Made by a program: the position numbers and the translations under genes
The notes under the pieces: model-generated
The model's database searches: none
What the model saw: the letters and a program-made list of their open reading frames with translations, nothing else
What the model was told of the DNA's origin: nothing
In this document: piece by piece, positions 1 through 6,570 of the stretch
Position numbering within the stretch: position 1 is the stretch's first letter
How the letters are laid out: the number at the start of each line of letters is the position of its first letter
From: CAYLHS01 sp964594235
GTDB taxonomy: Bacteria; Actinomycetota; Acidimicrobiia; Spongiisociales; UBA4744
Assembly (NCBI GenBank): GCA_964594235.1
Contig: CAZQMF010000016.1
Coordinates: forward strand, 1-31,174
DNA: 31,174 bases
Direction of reading: 5' to 3'

Positions 1-25
1 GTGCTCGCGCATCTCCGGAGTCTGT

Positions 26-74
26 GAACCCAGGGCTCGTGACCGCGCATAGCGCGGCTGTGAGCCCTGGGTTC
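26..74 (-). terminator. Long hairpin beyond the aldehyde dehydrogenase stop
   Basis: A perfect 13-bp inverted repeat (26-38 with 62-74) encloses a second perfect 6-bp hairpin (43-48 with 52-57, loop ATA). It begins 5 nt beyond the stop codon of the aldehyde dehydrogenase gene, at the end of a run of six minus-strand genes. There is no T-run, so intrinsic termination is inferred from position and stem strength only. It could equally serve a gene entering from the left of the window. Confidence 0.55.
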
Positions 75-79
75 GGGGC

Positions 80-1561
80 CTATCTCCGGAACAACAGGTT
101 GGCGAGGGCTCGCCAGTAGCGGACACCACGCCGTCGGGGGAACCACACCCCGAGGAGCCGGGTCGTCGGCCATCCGAGACGCGGTTCGGTGATGCCCTTC
201 GAATAGCAGAACTCCCGTAGCCCGTCCGGTCCGAAAACGCCCCCATGCCCCGATTGCTTGATCCCGGCGAACGACACCGTCGGGGTCACGAAGTTGATGG
301 AGACATCGTTGATGGCAACCGTCCCGGTCTCCATTCGGGCGGCGAACCTCTCGGCTCGCTTCCGATCTTTCGACCAGACCGAGCCATGGAGTCCATAGTT
401 CGAGTCGTTGGCCATCGCCAGTGCCTCTGACGCGTCGGCAACTCGAACGAGCGGGAGGATTGGACCGAACGTCTCTTCCTGCATGATCTGCATATCGTGG
501 CGGACATCGGTCAGCAACGTCGGCTCGTAGTAGTCACCCGAGCGAGTGTCGGCCCGTTTGCCTCCCCGAAGCACGGTCGCTCCCTTGGCGATCGCGTCGG
601 CGACGTGTGCTTCGATGACTCCGAGCTGTGGTTGGAAGATGATCGGGCCGATGTCCCGACCATCACCCGTGCCTGCCGAAACGGCGGTGAACTCCTTCTG
701 GAGCCGAGCCAAGAACTCGTCGTAGACGGCATCCACCACGTAGAGCCGTTCGACCGATGTGCACATCTGGCCGGCGTTGGTCATGCCGCCCCACACGGCC
801 GCCTTCGCAGCCTGCACGATGTCGGCGTCCTCCAGCACGACCATCGCATCGACTCCACCGAGCTCGAGCACCACCGGTGTCATCTTCTCGGCGGCCTCCT
901 TTGCGACGAGCTTGCCGACTCTCGTCGAGCCGGTGAAGGCGACGATTCCGACCTCTGATGTGGCCAGCGCCGCCCCGGTCTCCGCTGCTCCGTGTATGAC
1001 CTGGACGACGCCATCAGGCAACCCTGCGAGTGCCGCCAAGTCGACGAAGAGCTGACCCGTGAGGGGGGTCACCTCGGAGGGCTTGAGTACCACCGAACAC
1101 CCCGCTGCCAGGGCAGTGATGGTGGAGATCGCCGACAGGAAGAAGGGGTAGTTCCATGGAGAGATGACCGCTGCAACCCCGCGCGGGTGGTACTCGGTCC
1201 ACGCTCGGGTCGACACGAACGGCCACGAGGATCCCCGCCTCGCACGTAGGTACTTGGCCGCATGGCGGATGTAGTGATCGATGACCGTGAGAGAGGTCAG
1301 GACGTCGAAAGCGTAGGCTTCGGCGAGGTCTTTGCCAGTTTCGGACTGAACGACCTGTGCGATGTGTAGACCCTCGTCGAGGATCACTCGACGCAGATTG
1401 CGAAGGTAGGGGCGACGTCCCTCGGGTCCGAGCGACCTCCATTGCTCGAACGCATTCCACGACCGTTCGACAACGGCGGGAACGTCATCGGGGAGGGTGA
1501 TCGGGACACTGCCGACGACTTCGCCGGTCCGCGGATCGTGTGAGAAGAGGATTTCGGCCAC
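80..1561 (-). CDS. NAD(P)-dependent aldehyde dehydrogenase family protein
   Basis: A 493-residue protein of full family length that should oxidise an aldehyde to a carboxylic acid. Visible landmarks are the SPWNYPF segment with Asn137, the FTGSTRVGK cofactor-site segment (209-217), the general-base Glu233 in LELGG and the catalytic Cys267 in GQMCTS. The lysine usual after LELGG is Val236 here. The C-terminus carries a basic, Trp/Leu-rich tail (about 457-493) that could lie on a membrane, as in fatty-aldehyde dehydrogenases. The start is GTG, 13 nt after the preceding stop, with no clear Shine-Dalgarno, so the gene is probably the last of the btuFCD-led unit. The substrate cannot be told from sequence. 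A link to B12 metabolism is suggested only by position. Confidence 0.93.
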   Translation of the reverse strand: MAEILFSHDPRTGEVVGSVPITLPDDVPAVVERSWNAFEQWRSLGPEGRRPYLRNLRRVILDEGLHIAQVVQSETGKDLAEAYAFDVLTSLTVIDHYIRHAAKYLRARRGSSWPFVSTRAWTEYHPRGVAAVISPWNYPFFLSAISTITALAAGCSVVLKPSEVTPLTGQLFVDLAALAGLPDGVVQVIHGAAETGAALATSEVGIVAFTGSTRVGKLVAKEAAEKMTPVVLELGGVDAMVVLEDADIVQAAKAAVWGGMTNAGQMCTSVERLYVVDAVYDEFLARLQKEFTAVSAGTGDGRDIGPIIFQPQLGVIEAHVADAIAKGATVLRGGKRADTRSGDYYEPTLLTDVRHDMQIMQEETFGPILPLVRVADASEALAMANDSNYGLHGSVWSKDRKRAERFAARMETGTVAINDVSINFVTPTVSFAGIKQSGHGGVFGPDGLREFCYSKGITEPRLGWPTTRLLGVWFPRRRGVRYWRALANLLFRR

Positions 1562-1574
1562 CGCGTGATGCTAG

Positions 1575-2075
1575 CTACGAGCCGCCTGCTCCGGCCGCTG
1601 CCGCTGCTTCCCAGGCCCGCACAATGATGTGCCAGGACAGCATGATGACCTCGAGCGGGATGCCGGACCCGGCGTCGACATCGATCCGGTTGAAGCTGAA
1701 CGCCCCCCCGGTGAGCCGGCCAACCGGGTGATCGCCCAGGTCGATCGTCCACTTGCGCAGCAGCATCGACCGTGCGGACAGAACGTACCCGAAACGATTG
1801 GAGTTGATTGACCACCTGCGGCCGAAGAGATTGGTCCGCTCTGCGACCCCAAGGGAGTCGTCACCGGATCGCACTTCGAGGATGCCCCATCCATTCGGGA
1901 CGATCTCCCACGTCGACCCGTCGACAAGTTGGATTTTGGAGATCCGCCGCCACACGGCACGGTGTGCAGTGGCGAGAACCTCGCCTCCCTGTCGAACGGC
2001 CCACGTTCTCGAGAACAACGGACTCCGGATCGTTGCCTGTCCCTTGAGGAAGGGAGACGAGCGCTCGAGTGCCAT
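1575..2075 (-). CDS. Hypothetical protein, possibly a tubby/LURP-one-like barrel
   Basis: A 166-residue protein I do not firmly recognise. It is rich in alternating beta-type segments with many Trp and Arg residues (for example WRRISKIQLVDGSTWEI and GRRWSINSNRFGYVL), recalling the tubby C-terminal or LURP-one barrel fold. That is an impression, not a motif match. The C-terminus ends in an Ala/Gly-rich stretch. Its ATG overlaps the stop of the upstream 130-residue gene by one base (TGATG at 2073-2077), so the two are probably translationally coupled and may act together. No signal peptide is seen; one hydrophobic segment near 140-152 is too short to call a membrane helix. Confidence 0.75.
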   Translation of the reverse strand: MALERSSPFLKGQATIRSPLFSRTWAVRQGGEVLATAHRAVWRRISKIQLVDGSTWEIVPNGWGILEVRSGDDSLGVAERTNLFGRRWSINSNRFGYVLSARSMLLRKWTIDLGDHPVGRLTGGAFSFNRIDVDAGSGIPLEVIMLSWHIIVRAWEAAAAAGAGGS

Positions 2076-2467
2076 CAGGCTCCCGGTTCCTCGCTCTCTG
2101 GTGGCTCCTCGGTGGACGGTGGCTCTGCTGATTCGTCGGTCTCGACGGTCACTTTCGTCTTGTTCCCACGAAACGTGCGATCGAGGGTTTCACCGACCTG
2201 CGTGAACGTCTCTCCCAGCGCCTCGACGAGCGACGTGGCGGCGTTCTTGGCATTCTTCTGCACGTCGGGGTCTCTGATCGCCTTTCCGACCGAGGTCAAC
2301 GCGGCGTCGACGGCGTCGGTCATCGTGTGGAGCGCACTGCGGACTTCCTCCTCGGACGGTCCGGTATCGGCCTCGCCCTTGGTAGCGCGATAGTGATCTC
2401 TGAACGCATAGCCGAGCGTTCGGAACTCGCCGGCAACGCTCTGCCAACTGTCCTCGAATTCACCCAT
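2075..2467 (-). CDS. Hypothetical acidic, helical protein
   Basis: A 130-residue soluble protein of unknown function. Residues 1-100 look largely helical, with an aromatic N-terminal segment (WQSVAGEFRTLGYAFRDHY) and an amphipathic stretch. The last 25 residues are a disordered Pro/Glu/Ser tail. The start is well supported by a strong Shine-Dalgarno (AAAGGAGGA) in the 23-nt gap after btuD. Its stop overlaps the start of the next gene. The layout suggests a two-gene cassette appended to the B12 importer unit. I can assign no reaction or partner. Confidence 0.78.
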   Translation of the reverse strand: MGEFEDSWQSVAGEFRTLGYAFRDHYRATKGEADTGPSEEEVRSALHTMTDAVDAALTSVGKAIRDPDVQKNAKNAATSLVEALGETFTQVGETLDRTFRGNKTKVTVETDESAEPPSTEEPPESEEPGA

Positions 2468-2490
2468 ATCGTCCTCCTTTGGTCCTGATG

Positions 2491-3285
2491 CTACCGATTG
2501 GCGGGCTGACCGTTCTTGCGAACAGGAACGACCACCACCCCGCCGAGACCGTCGTCGAGGATGCGGATGGTCGCACCGTAGTGCTGTGAGATGAGCGACG
2601 CATCCAGGACCTGTCGAGGATCGCCGTCGGTCACGACCATGCCGTGTGACAGCAGCACCAGACGATCACAGAACTGTGCAGCGAGCGTGAGATCGTGCAT
2701 TGCAGACAGGACCGTCAGATCATGTTCCCTCCGAAGCCGATCGATCAAGGCCAGCACGTGGAGTTGATGGCCGATGTCGAGCGCGGACGTCGGCTCATCG
2801 AGCAGCAGGAGGGCCGCTTCTTGGGCTAGTGCTCGCGCGAGCACGACCTGCTGGAACTCCCCGCCGGACAGCTCCCCGAGGAGACGATCGGCGAACGACA
2901 GCATGCCGAGTGACTCGAGCGCGTCTCTCGCCGTGGTGAGGTCGCGGCGTCCCTCGATGCCCAGATAGGAGATGTGGGGGCTACGCCCGAGGAGCACATA
3001 GTCGAAGACGCGCATGTCCTGTGGGGCGGCCGGTCGTTGGGGGACGAACGCAGCGAGACGAGCCCGAGCTGCGCCGGTCAGGGTGCCCATGTCGTGACCG
3101 CCGAACGTGACCGCTCCCGACCACGGCACGGTCCCGTGGATCGCACGCAGGAGCGTCGACTTGCCGGCGCCGTTGGGTCCGATCACGCCCACCCACTCGC
3201 CGCGTGCGGCCGACACGCTCACGCCTTTGAGAACGATCGTGGTGCCGAATGTCACACGGAGATCGCCGACGGAGAGCCCGCTCAT
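2491..3285 (-). CDS. btuD: B12 ABC importer, ATP-binding protein
   Basis: The 264-residue cytoplasmic ATPase of a type II (FecCD/BtuCD-class) importer, powering uptake of a corrinoid or other metal chelate. Walker A is GPNGAGKST (36-44), the ABC signature LSGGE lies at 139-143 and Walker B LLLLDEP at 159-165, followed by the D-loop SALD and the switch-His region SAMHDL. Its ATG overlaps the permease stop (ATGA, 3282-3285). The cobalamin assignment comes from the riboswitch heading the operon. The protein itself would equally fit a siderophore or haem importer. Confidence 0.93.
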   Translation of the reverse strand: MSGLSVGDLRVTFGTTIVLKGVSVSAARGEWVGVIGPNGAGKSTLLRAIHGTVPWSGAVTFGGHDMGTLTGAARARLAAFVPQRPAAPQDMRVFDYVLLGRSPHISYLGIEGRRDLTTARDALESLGMLSFADRLLGELSGGEFQQVVLARALAQEAALLLLDEPTSALDIGHQLHVLALIDRLRREHDLTVLSAMHDLTLAAQFCDRLVLLSHGMVVTDGDPRQVLDASLISQHYGATIRILDDGLGGVVVVPVRKNGQPANR

Positions 3286-4298
3286 CGCAGACCCTTCGCC
3301 GTACGTAGAACGAGCACGAAGAACGGTGCTCCAAGGAAGGCCGTTACGACGCCGATCGGGAGTTCGGCCGGGCTCAGGATCGTCCTTGCGGTGAGGTCCG
3401 CGATGATGAGGAACGCAGCACCGAACATCGCCGACAGCGGCAGGATCACCCGGTAGCTGGCGCCGGTCACCAGCCGGATCGCGTGGGGGACGATGATTCC
3501 GACGAATCCGATGAGTCCACTCACAGCGACGGCAGCGGCTGTACCCAGCGTTGCGGCACCGACGACCAGAAGCCGCACCCTTCGAACCGGCACTCCCAGG
3601 GCGGACGCCTCTTCTTCGCCGAGCGAGAGAACGTCCAGCATCCTTCTGTGCAACAGGATGACAGTTCCCCCGATGACAAGGTATGGCAGGATCAGCAGCA
3701 CCTCATGCCAGCCGCTCGTCGAGAGCCGTCCGAGGATCCACGCGTACACCTCCCTGAGTGTGTCGGTGTGGCGCTGCTGGACGTACGTCTGGACCGCCGT
3801 GAGAAACGACGCCATTGCCACTCCGGCGAGGATGAGGCTGGTCGTGGAGCGTTGTCGGACGGACCGCCCGAGAGCGTAGGTTGCCGCGACAGCGACGATC
3901 GCTCCCGCAAAAGCGGCAGCGGGGAGCACGGCCGGTGCAGCGCCCGCCGAGATGGCGACGGTAGCGCCCAGGCCGGCGCCTGCCGCGACGCCGAGCAGGT
4001 AGGGGTCGGCGAGCGGGTTTCTGAACACGCCCTGATACGACGCACCGGCGAGGGCGAGCATCGATCCGACGAGACCTCCGAGTACGACTCTCGGAAGGCG
4101 TACCGCGGTGAGGATATCGGCTTGGCGATCCGTCAACGTCGATGACGATCCGACGAGCCGCTTGATCGCCTCATCGAACGGGATGTGGACGGGTCCGACG
4201 AGCGAGCCGAGCGTGACGGCGCCGAGGATCGCAGCGAGACCAATGAGGACCGCCGGCAGCGTGAGCCGGGTGGGTCGATCTGGTGCCGTGACGCTCAC
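3282..4298 (-). CDS. btuC: B12 ABC importer, FecCD-family permease
   Basis: The membrane subunit, with 338 residues from the GTG at 4298 and about ten hydrophobic segments. It carries family hallmarks such as the GAxYQGVFRNPLADPYLLG-type segment near 90-110 and the GFVGIIVPH loop that contacts the ATPase. The reading frame stays open to 4430. I prefer the GTG at 4298 because it overlaps the btuF stop in a GTGA arrangement, and because the upstream codons would give an Arg-rich stretch inside btuF. It forms the translocation path for the substrate delivered by BtuF, driven by BtuD. Confidence 0.92.
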   Translation of the reverse strand: MSVTAPDRPTRLTLPAVLIGLAAILGAVTLGSLVGPVHIPFDEAIKRLVGSSSTLTDRQADILTAVRLPRVVLGGLVGSMLALAGASYQGVFRNPLADPYLLGVAAGAGLGATVAISAGAAPAVLPAAAFAGAIVAVAATYALGRSVRQRSTTSLILAGVAMASFLTAVQTYVQQRHTDTLREVYAWILGRLSTSGWHEVLLILPYLVIGGTVILLHRRMLDVLSLGEEEASALGVPVRRVRLLVVGAATLGTAAAVAVSGLIGFVGIIVPHAIRLVTGASYRVILPLSAMFGAAFLIIADLTARTILSPAELPIGVVTAFLGAPFFVLVLRTAKGLR

Positions 4299-5254
4299 TG
4301 GTGTCGTGCCTCCCGCGCCGCCGCACCGACCGCCTCGAGCAGGTCGACAACGCGTGGCCCCCACCTGGACGCGAAGTCGTCGTTCAGCGACACGATGTTG
4401 CCTTTCGTCACGGCGTCGAGACTGTCCCATGCGGGTCGTGCCGCGACCGTGTCCTTGTTCTGTCCACAGCAGACGGTGTCGGCAAGCAGTATGAGGTCGG
4501 GGTCGGCACCGATGATGAACTCGGAGGAGAGTTGTGGGTAGCCGTACCCGTCCGGGTCGGCAGGGTCGGCGATGTTCCGCAGCCCGAGTGGAGCCAGGAG
4601 CTCTCCGATGAACGTGGACGAGGTGACGGAGAAGTACGTCGAATCGAGTTCGAAGTAGTAGGTGAGCTCGTCGCCGGGCTCCGCCTTGCTGTACGTCTCG
4701 GAAATGCGGTCCTTCATGTCGGCGATGACTCTTGCTGCAGCATCTGCATGGCCGGTCGCTTCACCGAGCTGCTCGATCTGTTCGTAGACGTCGTCGAGCG
4801 TCGTTGCCGCCGGCTCCAGCAGGACGGGGATTCCAAGTGTGTCGAGAGACGGGACGAGATCGCCTGGGTCGAACGAGATGACGACGAGGTCCGGCTCGTA
4901 GCCGGCGATCGCCTCGACGTTCGGGCTGAGGCCGGTGAGATCCGTGACCGGTGCATCCGTCGGGTAGTTCGACTGATCGTCGACCGCTACGACTTGATCA
5001 CCGGCATCGATCGCGAACAGCATCTCTGTCGCGGTGGGGGATAGCGACACGATCGCGTGTGGCTCCGACGGGATCCGGACAGGGCCGTTGCCAGCTGTGA
5101 CGACCACCGGAAACGGCGAAGGTGCCGTGGGAGTTGTCGGCGCTTCGGTCAAGAGATGGCTGGTGGTGGTCTGGGTCGTCGTGGTTGGGATCGCACCGTT
5201 CCCCGAACAGGCGCCCAAGGCGACAGCGAATGCGATGATTACCGCTCTCCGCAT
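4295..5254 (-). CDS. btuF: B12-binding lipoprotein of the ABC importer
   Basis: A 319-residue extracytoplasmic substrate-binding protein of the helical-backbone class that captures the corrinoid and docks on BtuC. It has a short basic N-terminus, a hydrophobic core and a lipobox (LGAC, lipidated Cys16). A Ser/Thr/Pro linker follows, then the typical IVSLSPTATEMLFAI and DLVVISF segments. The ATG at 5254 is chosen because it sits 9 nt after a strong GGAGG and starts a proper lipoprotein signal. The longer in-frame version would run back into the leader RNA. Translation is probably controlled by the leader hairpin and the riboswitch upstream. Confidence 0.92.
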   Translation of the reverse strand: MRRAVIIAFAVALGACSGNGAIPTTTTQTTTSHLLTEAPTTPTAPSPFPVVVTAGNGPVRIPSEPHAIVSLSPTATEMLFAIDAGDQVVAVDDQSNYPTDAPVTDLTGLSPNVEAIAGYEPDLVVISFDPGDLVPSLDTLGIPVLLEPAATTLDDVYEQIEQLGEATGHADAAARVIADMKDRISETYSKAEPGDELTYYFELDSTYFSVTSSTFIGELLAPLGLRNIADPADPDGYGYPQLSSEFIIGADPDLILLADTVCCGQNKDTVAARPAWDSLDAVTKGNIVSLNDDFASRWGPRVVDLLEAVGAAAREARHQ

Positions 5255-5259
5255 AGAAA

Positions 5260-5281
5260 CATCCTCCTTCTTCGGAGGATG
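5260..5281 (-). promoter_or_regulatory. Shine-Dalgarno-sequestering hairpin of btuF
   Basis: Read on the minus strand, CATCCTCC and GGAGGATG form a perfect 8-bp stem around a GAAGAA loop. The 3' arm contains the GGAGG that would direct translation of btuF, and the start codon lies 5 nt beyond it. No run of U follows, so this looks like a translational rather than a transcriptional switch. I infer that it is the expression platform of the riboswitch just upstream. Confidence 0.75.
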
Positions 5282-5337
5282 AAAGTGAACTGCACCGGCA
5301 TGGCCGACGAAGTACGCCTTCACCCGAGGGTTCGTTC

Positions 5338-5456
5338 GCCGCCGCGACGCCAGGCGACCTGGCTCGGCCCGTAGGCCTCACAGTTGCGGGACAGCGCCGG
5401 TTTCGCACCGGACTTCGCTGGACGCTCGCGGCACCTGCCTCGCTGGGCAGGTAAGG
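5338..5456 (-). promoter_or_regulatory. Cobalamin (AdoCbl) riboswitch
   Basis: On the minus strand the leader shows the conserved cobalamin aptamer words in order: GCAGGTGCC (about 5431-5440), GAAGTCCGGTGCGAAACCGG (5398-5417), CGCTGTCCCGCAACTGTGA (about 5378-5396) and a B12-box-like AGCCAGGTCGCCTGGC (5349-5364). High B12 should repress the downstream importer. The outer limits are approximate because the P1 stem was not resolved. This element is the main reason for calling the ABC system a B12 importer. Confidence 0.93.
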
Positions 5457-5486
5457 CGAGCATAGCGCCGACGGCATGGGCTGGCG

Positions 5487-5492
5487 TACGAT
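5487..5492 (+). promoter_or_regulatory. Probable -10 box, leaderless start of the exonuclease gene
   Basis: TACGAT lies exactly 6 nt before the ATG at 5499, which would place the transcript start at the initiation codon. No Shine-Dalgarno is present. The promoter of the divergent btuF leader must lie in the same short interval. Confidence 0.5.
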
Positions 5493-5498
5493 GCCTCC

Positions 5499-6320
5499 AT
5501 GCGTGTTCATGTGCTCGACGCGACCTACGAGCTGTTTCGCGCCTACTTCGGGTACCCGAAGCGGACCGGCGATGCGGGTTTCGAGACGGGTGCGGTGTGG
5601 GGGCTGGTCGACTCGACCCGGAGGCTGCTTCGCGAGCCCGGCGTCACGCATGTTGCTGCCGCGTTCGACACGACGATTCAGTCGTTCCGCAATGAGATGT
5701 TCGATGGCTACAAGACCGGCGAGGGGGTCGAGCAGGAGCTGCTGGATCAGTTTCCTCTCGCCGAGCGTGCGCTGGAAGCGCTCGGTGTCGTGGTGTGGCG
5801 AATGGAGGAGTTCGAAGCCGACGACGCGCTCGCCACCGCCGCGTTTCTGTACGCCGACGACGCCGAGCAGGTCGTGTTGATGAGTCCGGATAAGGATCTT
5901 GCCCAGTGTGTCGTCGGGGACAGGGTGGTGATGTTCAACCGCCGCCAAGGGGTTGCGATCAATGAGGACGGCGTCCGCGAGAAGTGGGGGATCTCGCCGT
6001 CGTCGATGCCCGACTATCTCGCGCTGGTGGGGGATGCGGCCGACGGAATACCGGGCATTCCGTCGTGGGGCGCGAAGTCGGCATCAACCTTGCTGGCACG
6101 CTACTCGAGGATCGAACGGATTCCGCTCGATCCAGGTGAATGGGATGTGAACGTGCGGGGTGCCGCCCGTCTTGCCGAGTCTCTCGTCTCCAACATCGAC
6201 GATGCGCTCTTCTACCGGACGCTGACGACACTCCGAAGGGATGTGCCGATCGCCGAGACGATCGATGACCTCCGCTGGGAAGTAGAGGACACCGCCGCGA
6301 TCGACGCCCTCGGGTTGTAG
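5499..6320 (+). CDS. 5'-3' exonuclease / flap endonuclease-like protein
   Basis: A 273-residue stand-alone nuclease resembling the N-terminal exonuclease domain of DNA polymerase I. It should degrade 5' ends or flaps using divalent metals. The metal-binding acidic clusters are visible as D7 in VLDATYELFRAYF, FEADDA (105-110) and SPDKDL (129-134). The helix-three-turn-helix DNA-binding segment is GDAADGIPGIPSWGAK (178-193). Length is normal for a stand-alone member. It is divergent from the B12 operon with no functional link evident. A plausible role is RNA-primer or flap removal, or a backup to PolI. Confidence 0.88.
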   Translation: MRVHVLDATYELFRAYFGYPKRTGDAGFETGAVWGLVDSTRRLLREPGVTHVAAAFDTTIQSFRNEMFDGYKTGEGVEQELLDQFPLAERALEALGVVVWRMEEFEADDALATAAFLYADDAEQVVLMSPDKDLAQCVVGDRVVMFNRRQGVAINEDGVREKWGISPSSMPDYLALVGDAADGIPGIPSWGAKSASTLLARYSRIERIPLDPGEWDVNVRGAARLAESLVSNIDDALFYRTLTTLRRDVPIAETIDDLRWEVEDTAAIDALGL

Positions 6321-6380
6321 GCAAGCTTCGCTCGCGTTCTTCAGTCTTCAGCCCTCGGTTGTCGGTAGGAACGCGAGGTT
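6321..6380 (+). repeat. Stop-adjacent hairpin plus heptad array (3' element)
   Basis: Directly after the exonuclease TAG comes an imperfect hairpin (6321-6335: GCAAGC, loop TTC, GCTCGC with one mismatch). Four consecutive 7-bp units follow: CAGTCTT, CAGCCCT, CGGTTGT and CGGTAGG (6342-6369), then AACGCGAGG. The order stop, hairpin, heptads, CGGTAGG is repeated at other gene ends in the window. It may act as the terminator. Confidence 0.7.
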
Positions 6381-6451
6381 GGTTTGTCCGCCTCTCCTCC
6401 AACGGGAAGAGCTGAGTTGGGGGAGTATCCGGAGGGGAGGGGCCTATCTAC

Positions 6452-6538
6452 GTTGGTGGGAGCGACCCCCTCCGTCCTCGGCTTCGCCTCGGCCACCTCC
6501 CCCAACGTCGCCCTTTGGGCTCCTGGGGGAGGAAACGT
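6452..6538 (+). repeat. GC-rich dispersed intergenic repeat, copy 1
   Basis: Shares the words CCCCCTCCGTCCTCGG, CCACCTCCCCCAACG and CTGGGGGAGGAAAC with copies near 8.6 kb and 16.3-16.5 kb. CCTCCCCC (6497-6504) pairs with GGGGGAGG (6525-6532). A smaller palindrome, GCCC-TTT-GGGC, is nested in the loop. It lies between convergent genes, beyond the M3 peptidase 3' hairpin. The short reading frames inside it are not real genes. Confidence 0.75.
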
Positions 6539-6540
6539 AT

Positions 6541-6569
6541 GGTTCGTTGAGCCTGAGGCTCAACGAACC
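6541..6569 (-). terminator. Perfect 13-bp hairpin at the M3 peptidase stop
   Basis: GGTTCGTTGAGCC and its exact complement flank a 3-nt loop, ending 1 nt from the TAG of the M3 peptidase gene (6571-6573). It sits between convergent genes and could stop transcription from either side. No T-run follows. Confidence 0.65.
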
Positions 6570-6570
6570 T

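Noticed and set aside
4299..4430. A longer N-terminus for the B12 permease
   Set aside because: It would overlap btuF by 136 bases and give an Arg-rich stretch. The GTG at 4298 forms a 4-nt overlap matching the other operon junctions.
2491..5254. Calling the ABC system a siderophore importer
   Set aside because: The proteins alone would allow it, but the cobalamin riboswitch directly upstream favours B12 strongly.
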